Shown piece by piece: positions 34,363 through 41,877 of a DNA stretch of 64,000 nt; position 1 is the first letter of the stretch, and each line of letters begins with the position of its first letter. Under the pieces are notes generated by a model. It saw only the letters and a program-made list of their open reading frames with translations, had not been told where the DNA came from and did not search any database. This DNA is from UBA668 sp041394605 (GTDB taxonomy: Bacteria; Actinomycetota; Acidimicrobiia; Acidimicrobiales; Ilumatobacteraceae), in the NCBI GenBank assembly GCA_041394605.1, contig JAWKHX010000009.1, positions 147,801 to 211,800 of the forward strand, read 5' to 3'. The position numbers were made by a program, and so were the translations under genes.

Positions 34363-34591
34363 CACCAGCCTGCGGCTCGGCGCGATTCTCAGCGAGGTCA
34401 GGCTCACCCGCGGTGAACCGGCGAGCCCATCAGCTCAACCCATGAACGTTGGGGACCTCGGCAACGGCGGCCGCTTCTTAGGATCCGCCACAGTGCCGGA
34501 GGCCCACCATTCTGGGCTCTCCTGACCCTGGTGTGGGTGGGTTGATCGAGGTTGGCCTTGTGGGGTTTGGGTGAGCTGGGGGTTGGGAGGG

Positions 34592-34717
34592 GTCCGCGTG
34601 ACGCGCACCATCATCGAACTCATCGCCGCCACGACCACCACGACCGGACTCAGCGTCACCGCCAGCTACGACCCGAACTGGTCCGCTACCGGCCTCAGGA
34701 TCACCGACCGTCAACGT
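34592..34717 (+). mobile_element. Transposase remnant resembling ISAzo13 family C-terminus
   Basis: About 40 codons read TRTIIELIAATTTTTGLSV followed by TASYDPNWSATGLRITDRQ. This pattern (VIxLIAATTTxTGLxVxAxLD...GxKITD) is that of the C-terminal part of ISAzo13-type transposases. Nothing of the family is visible on either side, and the reading frame loses similarity before the ISL3 end at 34747. The stretch 34363-34591 before it holds nothing I can identify. Confidence 0.5.
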
Positions 34718-34746
34718 GGCCCGGCTTCTTGGACACGGGGTTATGT

Positions 34747-36184
34747 GGCTCTACGCGATGAACGCTGGTTGGCGGCCTCGGATTCTGCGGGTGGGGAGGG
34801 TAGTCCATTGGATGCCGCAGCCGAGGAGTAGTCGGCGTCGGTAGTTGTTGAAGTTGCGGTAGCCGTGGCCGATGCGGCGGATCTTCTCGATGAGCAGGTT
34901 CACGGCTTCGGTGGGTCCGTTGGATGCGCCGCCGGTCTGGTGGTAGGCGAGGACCTCGCGGTGCCAACGGTCGATCGTCCTTGCGAGACGGGTCAGTTCG
35001 GGCACGTTGGCGTCGGCGGCGTGTTGGAAGAACACGGTCAGCCGGCGCTTCGCGGCTGCGAGGTCGGGAGCGGCGTAGACCTCGGAGAGCAGTTCGCGGG
35101 CGAGCCAGACGGCGGCGATCTCGCCGTCGCGGTCGCCGGCGGCGAGCCCGGCACGGAGGCGTTCCCAGCCGCGTTCGTTGAGGTTGCGCCAGGTCATCAG
35201 CAGCAGTCGGCGGATCCCGTAGAGCGGGTCACCCTTGCGGCCGCGATGACCGGTCGTGTCTTGCTGGACGCGTCGGCGGACGTCGTTGACGGCCTCCGAG
35301 GCGAGGCGGATGGCGTGGAAGTGATCGATCACCAGTGTCGCTTCTGGGAGCACGTCGCGGATCGCTGCGGCGTAACCGGCGAACGCGTCGATCCCGCGAC
35401 CCGGATCTGGTCGGCCCACCAGAACGGCTGGGCCTTCACCCAGTCCCTGACCACGTCGCCGGAACGGCCAGGCACGGCGTCCAACAGGCGACCGCGGTCG
35501 ATGTCGACGAACGTCGTCACCATCTGCGTGCGCCGGGCGGCGTTGGCATGTTGGAAGGTGTGCTCGTCCACCCCGAGCCCGGTGACGTGCTCGAGGCGGC
35601 CGTCGTGCTCGATGAGCGGGTCGCCGTGATCGATCACGGCCTGATGCGCCGTCGCCCAGCCGACACCGAACTCGCGGGCAAGCTCGGCGACCGAGTCCAA
35701 CTCCTCACCGACACGACGGCAGATCTCCCGACGAGCGCGTTCTGTCAATGACGCCCGCGGGCTGATCAACGACGACGTCTCGGACCACGAGCTGCGTTCG
35801 CACAGCGTCTCCTGGCAACGCCCGGTGCGCTTGGCCCACACCAGCACGGTCGGTCGACCGGCGATCGGCAGATCACGAACCAGCACACGGCGCCGGCCGT
35901 TGCCAACCCCGAACACCCCACACGACGGACACGCCAGCCGTGTCGTCGTGGTCTCGATCGCCAACCACACCTCCCCGTCACGCTCGGTCTGCGCGGTGAC
36001 CACGAAGTCGTGCATACCCAACAGCGCGGCCACCCCGACCGCGTCACTACCGTTCCCCACGTCGGAGGCCTCCTGCTCTTGCTGATGTCGCAATCCGCAG
36101 AATGGCGAGGCCTCCGGCACCCCTGGTGGACCCTATGAACCGGCCCGGGACATCGAACACCCCCAGCGTTCATCGCGTAGAGCC
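34747..36184 (-). mobile_element. ISL3-family insertion sequence
   Basis: 1438 bp bounded by a perfect 22-bp inverted repeat beginning GGCTCTACGCGATGAAC (34747-34768 and 36163-36184); GGCTCT is the usual ISL3 end. The eight bases outside each end differ (GGTTATGT and CTGAATTC), so the 8-bp target duplication of the family is missing. The right end lies only five bases from the island boundary repeat. Confidence 0.9.
34751..36060 (-). pseudogene. ISL3-family transposase, frameshifted
   Basis: The N-terminal frame carries the zinc-finger CPSCGVFG, the LVRDLPIAGRP segment, the HTH region VAELAREFGVGWATAH and the catalytic start GLGVDEHTFQ. It leaves phase after WWADQIRVAG. The C-terminal frame continues with GIDAFAGYAAAIRDVLPEATLVIDHFH and ends NNYRRRLLLGCGIQW, as expected for this family. 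One additional G in the GGG run at 35393-35395 restores a single frame of about 437 residues. The GTG at 36060 with GGAGG eight bases upstream is the probable start. Inactive as written unless this is a base-calling error. Confidence 0.88.
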
Positions 36185-36189
36185 CTGAA

Positions 36190-36240
36190 TTCGAAGGCGG
36201 CCATCGCAGCCACTGGTGGCTCGTCGCCACCGTCCGCTGA
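36190..36240. repeat. Right copy of the 51-bp island boundary repeat
   Basis: Fifty of 51 bases match the methyltransferase gene end at 22800-22850, including its TGA. The single difference would change Val to Gly (FEGVHRS to FEGGHRS). The XRE gene starts 42 bp beyond. Confidence 0.85.
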
Positions 36241-36255
36241 ACACGCCTTCCGACG

Positions 36256-36276
36256 GTGTATCAGATCCGATACACT
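36256..36276 (+). promoter_or_regulatory. Operator overlapping the -10 box of the XRE/nucleotidyltransferase operon
   Basis: A perfect inverted repeat GTGTATC-N6-GATACAC (36256-36262 and 36269-36275) overlaps the -10 box TACACT (36271-36276), which lies six bases before the XRE start codon. A repressor bound here would block RNA polymerase, so autoregulation by the encoded XRE protein is likely. Confidence 0.7.
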
Positions 36277-36282
36277 CTCGGC

Positions 36283-36774
36283 ATGACCTCAGGTGAACTC
36301 ATCAGTGAACGACGCGAGAAGTTGGGCCTCACTCAGGGCCAGCTCGCCGAACGCGCTGCGACATCTCGTGAGCGGATCAACTCCTACGAACGCGGCAGGG
36401 TTCATCCCACCACCGACACGTTGGAGCGCGTGCTGGCTGCGATGGAGTGCGAACTGGCGGTTGTCACTCAGCTGACCTACGAGGAACGTCGCTCGCTCGC
36501 CGTCAGCGAGGCGGTCGCTCAGCGGCTCGTCGAGGAGCCCGACCGGGTGATCGGGCAGGCGCGTCGCAATCTCGCCCGAATGCGCGCGGCCGCGAGCCAC
36601 GAACATACCTGGATCGACCTCTGGGAGAAGTTGATCGACCTCGGGCCCGCGAGCGTCGCCGCCGTGCTGGTCTCGAAGGACCAGCTGGCACGGGACCTCC
36701 GTCAGGGCTCGCCGTTCGCAGGTGTGCTCACGGACGCGGAGCGCATCGCGGCGGTGGGTGAGGTCCGCCGTTGA
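36283..36774 (+). CDS. XRE-family helix-turn-helix protein, putative antitoxin
   Basis: 163 residues. The first 65 residues form an HTH_3 domain (LGLTQGQLAERAATSRERINSYERGRVHPT, then LERVLAAMECELAV). The remainder is helical with no recognised domain. ATG at 36283 is six bases after a TACACT box, so leaderless, and an inverted repeat overlaps that box. Its stop overlaps the start of the nucleotidyltransferase gene (TTGA), so the two are coupled. The arrangement of DNA-binding protein then nucleotidyltransferase is that of AbiE-like and related toxin-antitoxin modules. Confidence 0.82.
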   Translation: MTSGELISERREKLGLTQGQLAERAATSRERINSYERGRVHPTTDTLERVLAAMECELAVVTQLTYEERRSLAVSEAVAQRLVEEPDRVIGQARRNLARMRAAASHEHTWIDLWEKLIDLGPASVAAVLVSKDQLARDLRQGSPFAGVLTDAERIAAVGEVRR

Positions 36775-37445
36775 GATTGGATGAGTTCCATCACGCCATC
36801 CGGGCGGCGCGCGACGTGCTCACGCAGCAAGGTGGCAGTGGAGCGCTGGTCGTGATGGGCTCGCAGTCGATCCTGGCGGCATTCCCACCGGCGGCGCTTG
36901 ATTCCCGCCTTCTGATGTCGGCGGAGGTTGATGTCATGCCCGTCGCGGCGGAAGCGAACGAGGTCGAGCGTCTGTCGGACTACCTCCACGGCGCACTCGG
37001 GCAGGACTCGTACTTCCAAGAGACGCACGGTTTCCACGTCGATGGCATCTCCATCGAGACGTCGGTCTTGCCCAACGGCTGGGTGGACCGTCTCGTACCC
37101 GAGATCGATCCCGCCTCCGGGGCAGTTGGGTGGTGTCTCGATCCTCATGACCTTGCCGTCGCGAAGCTCATCGCCGGGCGACCGAAGGACGTGGACTTCG
37201 TTGCAGTCCTGGTGGAAACGCGGTTGGTGGACTCCGTGGTCATCCGAAACCGCTTGCTGCTCATCGAGGACGATCGACGTCGACTTGCTCTCGCCCGCAT
37301 CGACGCGCTGTCACCGCGAGGCCTGCCGGAAGCCGACCGTGTTGCCTGGAGCCGACGTCGTGAACACGCGCTCCGTGATCGCCGGTCAAAGGTGGACGAG
37401 CCGTCACCTGCGGACGTCCTTCGGGCGTTGCTCGCCGCCGACTGA
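36771..37445 (+). CDS. Nucleotidyltransferase-like protein (DUF6036-type), putative toxin
   Basis: 224 residues from a TTG that overlaps the stop of the XRE gene. The nucleotidyltransferase core is visible as VVMGSQSILAAFPP (GS motif, about residue 27) and SAEVDVMPV (catalytic acid pair, about 55). The later DPHDLAVAKLIAGRPKDVDFVAVL segment is typical of DUF6036 and AbiEii-like proteins, in which the KD motif contributes to the fold. Related enzymes act as toxins by modifying tRNA 3' ends or proteins; activity here is inferred from family and gene order. Confidence 0.75.
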   Translation: MRLDEFHHAIRAARDVLTQQGGSGALVVMGSQSILAAFPPAALDSRLLMSAEVDVMPVAAEANEVERLSDYLHGALGQDSYFQETHGFHVDGISIETSVLPNGWVDRLVPEIDPASGAVGWCLDPHDLAVAKLIAGRPKDVDFVAVLVETRLVDSVVIRNRLLLIEDDRRRLALARIDALSPRGLPEADRVAWSRRREHALRDRRSKVDEPSPADVLRALLAAD

Positions 37446-37557
37446 GCCGGTCGAACGCGTTCGACATGCGCGGCCGGCGAACCCGTCACCCCTCACCTAT
37501 TAGGGTGTGGCGACCCGCCGGTGGGTCGCCCGACTCACCCCGAGCCCCCGGACCCGT

Positions 37558-39378
37558 GTGCACGAAACTGCCATCCTCGTCATCGCCGGCGTGCTCGTCG
37601 GAGGAGTCATCGCCCAGTGGCTCGGCTGGCGGTTGCGGGTGCCTGCGATCGTCTTCCTCCTCGCCGGCGGGCTGATCGCCGGGCCGTTCACCGGCGCGCT
37701 GGACCCGGACGACACGTTCGGCGAGCTCCTCTTCCCGGCCGTGTCCGTCGCCGTCGCGGTCATCCTCTTCGAGGGTGCGCTTGGTCTCGGCTGGCGGGGC
37801 GTGAAGGTGGCCGGGCGGACGGTGTGGATGCTGCTCACCGTCGGGGCGTTTACCACGCTGGTGCTGACGATGCTGGCCGGTCGGCTGCTGCTGGACATCA
37901 GCTGGGACCTGGCTGTGCTCCTTGCCTGTGTGCTGGTGGTCACCGGCCCGACCGTCATCGGGCCGATCGTGCGGTCCATCGGCCTGCACGGCCGCCTGGC
38001 TGCCGTGCTGGAAGCCGAGGGCACGCTGATCGACCCGATCGGCGCGATCCTCACCGTCCTCGTCTTCCAGGCGGCATTCGAGTCCGGCGACGGAGGCTCG
38101 GTGGTCACCGACCTGCTGGAGACGTTGGGCGTGGGTGCCGCCATCGGCGTGGTCGCCGCCGCCGTCCTCTTCATCGCGCTGCGCCGGTTCCTCATCCCCG
38201 ACCAGCTCCACAACGTCACCACGCTCGCGGTGGTCATCGGGGCGTTCGCACTCAGCAGCGAGATCCGCGCCGAGTCCGGCCTGGTCGCCGTCACCGTGAT
38301 GGGCATCTCGCTGGCCAGCCAGACCAGGGTGTCCGTGCGTCACGTGCTGGAGTTCAACGAGACGCTGCGGATCATCTTCATCTCCGGCCTGTTCGTGCTG
38401 CTCGGTGCCCGCATCGAACTGGACACGCTGCGCGAGCTGGAGTGGCGCAACATCGCCTTCCTGGTGGCGCTCGTGCTGTTGGTCCGGCCGGTCAGCGTGT
38501 TCCTGTCCACGCTGGGGTCGCAGCTCGGCCGGCGGGAGCGGGTGTTCCTCGCGCTCACTGCGCCCCGCGGCATCGTGGCCGCCGCCATCGCCTCGATCTT
38601 CTCGCTGCGCCTGGCGGAGGCGGGGGTGAAGGACTCCCAGCAGCTCGTGTCCGCCACCTTCACGGTGATCGCCGGCACCGTCCTGCTCTCCGGTCTGGGC
38701 AGCAAGGCGCTCGGCCGTCGGCTGGGCCTGCTGAGCGAGCCGCCGCGGACGATCGTGGTCCTCGGTGCCAACGAGCTGGCCATCGCGTTCGCCGGTGCGC
38801 TGGAGAAGCAGGGTGCGACGGTGAGGATGGTGGACCTCAACCGCCGGCAGTTGGCCGCGGCGCGGATGAGCGGGCTGCCGACCACCCGTGGCTCGGTGTT
38901 CTCCGACGACACGTGGGAGAAGATCGGTGTGCACCAGGCCGCCTCGTTCGTGGCCATGACCCGCAACGACGAGCTCAACGCGCTGGCCGCCCGCCATGCC
39001 GCCGCCGTGCTCGGGCGCAAGCAGGTGTTCCAGATCCCGCCGGGCAGGCCCGAGCACCGGGCATGGTGGGAGCTGCCGGCCGGGACGTTCGCCCGCCCCT
39101 TGTTCGGCCTGGAGACCACCCACGCCGCGCTGCAGGAACGGATGGAGCAGGGGTGGAAGGTCAGCACCACCAAGCTCACCGACCAGTTCGGCCCCCAGCA
39201 GCACGCCGACATGCACCCCGACGCGATCCCGCTGTTCTACGTGCACCCCAACGGCGGCATCGACCTGGCCGCCGCCGACGCCCGCTACCGGGTGCGGGTC
39301 GGCGACACCGTGGTCGCACTCACCGCGCCCAACGGCGGCTCCGACAGCAACTCACACAGCGACGACCGGAACGACTGA
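37558..39378 (+). CDS. CPA1-type Na+(K+)/H+ antiporter with TrkA domains
   Basis: 606 residues from the GTG at 37558; the in-frame GTG at 37507 sits directly on a TAGGGT box (37501-37506) and would not be transcribed. About twelve membrane segments make up residues 1-400, with the ion-site region VVTGPTVIGPIVRSIG (about 138) and a second half containing ALTAPRGIVAAAIAS. A TrkA-N nucleotide-binding domain (TIVVLGANELAIAFAGALEKQG, about 398) and a TrkA-C-like end (YRVRVGDTVVALTAP) follow, as in NhaP/KefB-like proteins gated by nucleotides. Probably pH or cation homeostasis. Confidence 0.88.
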   Translation: MHETAILVIAGVLVGGVIAQWLGWRLRVPAIVFLLAGGLIAGPFTGALDPDDTFGELLFPAVSVAVAVILFEGALGLGWRGVKVAGRTVWMLLTVGAFTTLVLTMLAGRLLLDISWDLAVLLACVLVVTGPTVIGPIVRSIGLHGRLAAVLEAEGTLIDPIGAILTVLVFQAAFESGDGGSVVTDLLETLGVGAAIGVVAAAVLFIALRRFLIPDQLHNVTTLAVVIGAFALSSEIRAESGLVAVTVMGISLASQTRVSVRHVLEFNETLRIIFISGLFVLLGARIELDTLRELEWRNIAFLVALVLLVRPVSVFLSTLGSQLGRRERVFLALTAPRGIVAAAIASIFSLRLAEAGVKDSQQLVSATFTVIAGTVLLSGLGSKALGRRLGLLSEPPRTIVVLGANELAIAFAGALEKQGATVRMVDLNRRQLAAARMSGLPTTRGSVFSDDTWEKIGVHQAASFVAMTRNDELNALAARHAAAVLGRKQVFQIPPGRPEHRAWWELPAGTFARPLFGLETTHAALQERMEQGWKVSTTKLTDQFGPQQHADMHPDAIPLFYVHPNGGIDLAAADARYRVRVGDTVVALTAPNGGSDSNSHSDDRND

Positions 39379-39450
39379 CACCGTCGGGCGGGGTCGCCGG
39401 AGCGTTATTTCCCGCTCGCTCGCCGCGGCCCACCGTTAGCCTTTTCCACC

Positions 39451-40470
39451 ATGCGAGTCGGCGTCGTCGGTGCAACAGGTCAGGTCGGTGCGGTCATGCG
39501 CGCCATTCTCGAAGAGCGCAACTTCCCCGTGGAGGAGTTGCGCTTCTTCGCGTCGGCGCGGAGTGCCGGCACCACCCTTCCGTGGAAGGGCGGGGAGATC
39601 ACGGTGGAGGACGCCGCCGTGGCCGACCCCACGGGCCTCGACGTCGCCCTGTTCTCCGCCGGGGCCACGTCCTCGCGGGAGCTGGCGCCGAAGTTCGCCG
39701 CCGCCGGCGTCACCGTCATCGACAACTCGTCCGCCTGGCGGATGGACCCGGACGTGCCGCTGATCGTCAGCGAGGTCAACCCGGGCGAGGTGGCCAACGC
39801 CCGCAAGGGCATCATCGCCAACCCCAACTGCACCACGATGGCCGCGATGCCGGTGCTGAAGCCGCTGCACGACGAGGCCGGGCTGGTGCGGATGATCGCC
39901 GCCACCTACCAGGCCGTCAGTGGCGGCGGCCTGGCGGGCGTGGACGAGCTGGACAAGCAGGCCCGCGAAGTGGTGGACCAGGCCCGCGGCCTGGCCTACG
40001 ACGGCGAGGCCGTCACCTTCCCCGCCCCCACCAAGTTCGCCAAGCCGATCGCCTTCAACGTGCTGCCCTACGCCGGCAAGTACGTCGACGACGGCAGCCT
40101 GGAGACCGACGAGGAGCAGAAGCTGCGCAACGAGAGCCGCAAGATCCTCGCCATCCCGGACCTGCGGGTCAGCGGCACCTGCGTGCGGGTGCCCGTCTAC
40201 ACCGGCCACTCGCTGAGCATCAACGCCGAGTTCGCCAACCCCATCACGGTGGAGCGGGCCAAGGCCGTGCTGGCCGCGGCGCCGGGTGTCGTGCTGATGG
40301 ACGTGCCGACGCCGCTGGAGGCCGCCGGCAAGGACCCCAGCTATGTCGGCCGCATCCGCCAGGACGACTCGGTGGACGGCGGGCGCGGCCTGGCGCTGTT
40401 CCTCAGCAACGACAACCTGCGCAAGGGTGCCGCGCTGAACGCGGTGCAGATCGCCGAACTGCTGCTCTGA
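39451..40470 (+). CDS. asd: Aspartate-semialdehyde dehydrogenase
   Basis: Second step from aspartate to lysine, threonine and methionine: reduces aspartyl phosphate with NADPH. 339 residues; VGVVGATGQVGAVM is the nucleotide site (residues 3-16), SSREL and SAWRMD bind phosphate, NPNCTTM carries the catalytic Cys (about 129), and VPVYTGHSLSINAEF has the catalytic His (about 252). The ATG at 39451 is eight bases after TAGCCT, a leaderless start. lysC, its usual neighbour, is 17 kb upstream across the island. Confidence 0.97.
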   Translation: MRVGVVGATGQVGAVMRAILEERNFPVEELRFFASARSAGTTLPWKGGEITVEDAAVADPTGLDVALFSAGATSSRELAPKFAAAGVTVIDNSSAWRMDPDVPLIVSEVNPGEVANARKGIIANPNCTTMAAMPVLKPLHDEAGLVRMIAATYQAVSGGGLAGVDELDKQAREVVDQARGLAYDGEAVTFPAPTKFAKPIAFNVLPYAGKYVDDGSLETDEEQKLRNESRKILAIPDLRVSGTCVRVPVYTGHSLSINAEFANPITVERAKAVLAAAPGVVLMDVPTPLEAAGKDPSYVGRIRQDDSVDGGRGLALFLSNDNLRKGAALNAVQIAELLL

Positions 40471-40484
40471 CGCCCCGGCCGCCC

Positions 40485-40766
40485 ATGGATCTCGCCGAAC
40501 TGCAGGACGTCATCGACCGCACCTTCGGCGACCGCGACCGCGCCCGCGGCACCGCTGCCACCGTGGCGTGGCTGGCGGAGGAGGTCGGCGAGCTCGCCCA
40601 GGCAGTCCGCAAGGGCAGCCGCGAGGCGCAGGTCCACGAGTTCGGCGACGTCATTGCGTGGGTGGCCACGCTCGCCAACCAGATGGGCGTGGACCTCACG
40701 CTCGCGGTGGAGCGCTACCGCAACGGCTGCCCCCACTGCGGCGCCCTGCCCTGCGCCTGCCCCTGA
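40485..40766 (+). CDS. MazG-like nucleotide pyrophosphohydrolase
   Basis: 93 residues, 14 bp after asd. WLAEEVGELAQAVRKGS (about 27-43) and EFGDVIAWVATLANQMG (about 48-64) carry the EExxE and ExxD metal-binding motifs of the MazG fold, which hydrolyses non-canonical or stress-related NTPs. The C-terminus ends CPHCGALPCACP, four cysteines that could bind zinc, as in some short actinobacterial relatives. Probably cotranscribed with asd. Confidence 0.82.
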   Translation: MDLAELQDVIDRTFGDRDRARGTAATVAWLAEEVGELAQAVRKGSREAQVHEFGDVIAWVATLANQMGVDLTLAVERYRNGCPHCGALPCACP

Positions 40767-40790
40767 GCCGCGGCCGGCGACCCGCCGCGG

Positions 40791-41249
40791 TCAGAGTGGG
40801 CAGTTGTTCGACTGGTAGGTGGTGAGCGCGTCCACCGCGACGGCAGCCTCCTGGTCCACCAGCAGCTGGCGGATCTCGTCCAGTTCGGGGGCGCCGTCCA
40901 TCGTGCTGAGGTCGTAGTTGTACCGGGCGAACAATTCGTCCAGCCGGCCGATGTTGGCGGTGATGGTGGCCACCTCGTCGGCGATCTCCTTCGGCGCGGT
41001 GTCCTTCAGCTCGGCGAGGTCGGTGGTGGCCAGGCTGAACGCCGTCTGCAACTCGTCCGCCGTGGTGGTCATGCCCGTGATCAGCCCGCCCAGTTGCACG
41101 AGGTGGGTGGCGTAGGCCGTGAGCGCTGGGCACGGATCGCCCTTGGACGCCTCGTCGTCGCTGCCACAGCCGGCCAGCGGAGCCAGCAGGGCTGCGGCGG
41201 CCATCACGGAGGTGGTGCGGACGGCGAGTCGGCGAGTGGCGGTGCGCAT
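40791..41249 (-). CDS. Small exported lipoprotein, helical
   Basis: 152 residues. A basic start and hydrophobic stretch lead to the lipobox LAGCGSDDE (about 28), so the mature part is lipid-anchored outside. It is acidic and helical, with one cysteine near each end (DPCPAL and NNCPL) that could form a disulfide. No family recognised. The ATG has GGAGGAG upstream. A hairpin between this gene and the upstream tRNA-Pro gene probably separates the two transcripts. Confidence 0.7.
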   Translation of the reverse strand: MRTATRRLAVRTTSVMAAAALLAPLAGCGSDDEASKGDPCPALTAYATHLVQLGGLITGMTTTADELQTAFSLATTDLAELKDTAPKEIADEVATITANIGRLDELFARYNYDLSTMDGAPELDEIRQLLVDQEAAVAVDALTTYQSNNCPL

Positions 41250-41294
41250 GGCGGCTCCTCCCCCGGCGCCTGGCGACAGGCCACCGGATGTTCA

Positions 41295-41322
41295 AGAGCC
41301 CTGGCCGACCGGCCAGGGCTCT
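41295..41322 (-). terminator. Hairpin after tRNA-Pro
   Basis: AGAGCCCTGGCC-GACC-GGCCAGGGCTCT is a perfect 12-bp stem with a four-base loop, six bases past the tRNA 3' end on the minus strand. There is no U-run, as is common for terminators in high-GC actinobacteria. Confidence 0.7.
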
Positions 41323-41327
41323 CGTGC

Positions 41328-41405
41328 TGGTCGGGGTGAGAAGATTTGAACTTCCGGCCTCCACGTCCCGAACGTGGCGCGCTAACCAAGCTGCGCTACA
41401 CCCCG
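41328..41405 (-). tRNA. tRNA-Pro (CGG anticodon)
   Basis: A 78-nt cloverleaf on the minus strand. Acceptor CGGGGTG pairs with CACCCCG, D-stem GCGC with GCGC, anticodon stem CCACG/CGTGG enclosing TTCGGGA (anticodon CGG, G37 as in proline tRNAs), and T-stem GGAAG/CTTCT with loop TTCAAAT. The 3' CCA is encoded, with discriminator A. No island boundary is associated with it. Confidence 0.95.
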
Positions 41406-41420
41406 TAGCGAGTCGCCATG

Positions 41421-41867
41421 CTATCCGGCGCTGACGGCTTCTTCCTCCGCCGTTTCCGCCGAATCGGCGGCTGTGTCGGCCTCGGCAGGGTCGTCGGCGG
41501 GCGGGCCGGCAAGCGCGGCGGCCACCGCCCGCTTCAGCGCCAACGCGTCGAACGGCTTCAGCAGCCAGGCATCCGCAGCGGACCGCTTGGCCAGGTGCAC
41601 GTCGGCCTGGCGGTCCAGCAGCATCAGCACCGGCACGTACGGGGCGTTGCCGGCGCTCTGGTCCAGCCGCAGCGACATCGTGACGGCCATGCCGCCCATC
41701 GAGCCGATCTGCAGATCCAGCACGGCCAGGTCGTAGGAACGCTCGGCCACGAGGCGGGCGACCTCGCGCCCCTCCCGGCAGACGGTGAACGACGTGCCGG
41801 GCGCGCCGAGCGCGCTGGTGACGTCGTTGATCACATAATCGGCATCGGCAGCGACGAGGATGTGCAC
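41421..41867 (-). CDS. Single-domain receiver (CheY-like) protein
   Basis: 148 residues from a GTG at 41867. A receiver fold with the phospho-acceptor Asp in LAVLDLQIGSMGG (about 54) and the conserved Lys in LLKPFDALAL (about 107). The N-terminal acidic pair is reduced (LVAADADY), so phosphorylation may be atypical. The last 35 residues are acidic and disordered. No output domain. The -10 box TAGGGT, seven bases before the start, contains the stop codon of the upstream ATPase gene, so the gene has its own leaderless transcript within a cluster. Confidence 0.85.
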   Translation of the reverse strand: MHILVAADADYVINDVTSALGAPGTSFTVCREGREVARLVAERSYDLAVLDLQIGSMGGMAVTMSLRLDQSAGNAPYVPVLMLLDRQADVHLAKRSAADAWLLKPFDALALKRAVAAALAGPPADDPAEADTAADSAETAEEEAVSAG

Positions 41868-41877
41868 GGCCGGAACC

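Noticed and set aside
22851..36189. The island as a prophage or integrative conjugative element
   Set aside because: No capsid, portal, terminase, integrase, relaxase or secretion genes are present.
37521..40484. An open frame of almost 1000 codons in phase with the MazG-like gene
   Set aside because: It is a shifted frame over the antiporter and asd genes, Arg/Pro-rich without homology. The MazG-like start is the ATG at 40485.
40485..40766. Cys-rich end of the MazG-like protein followed by TGA as a selenocysteine codon
   Set aside because: The frame after the TGA shows no conserved continuation, and the protein has the expected family length.
41328..41405. tRNA-Pro as a possible integration site
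   Set aside because: No direct repeat of the tRNA end and no mobile genes are found nearby; the adjacent hairpin is a terminator.
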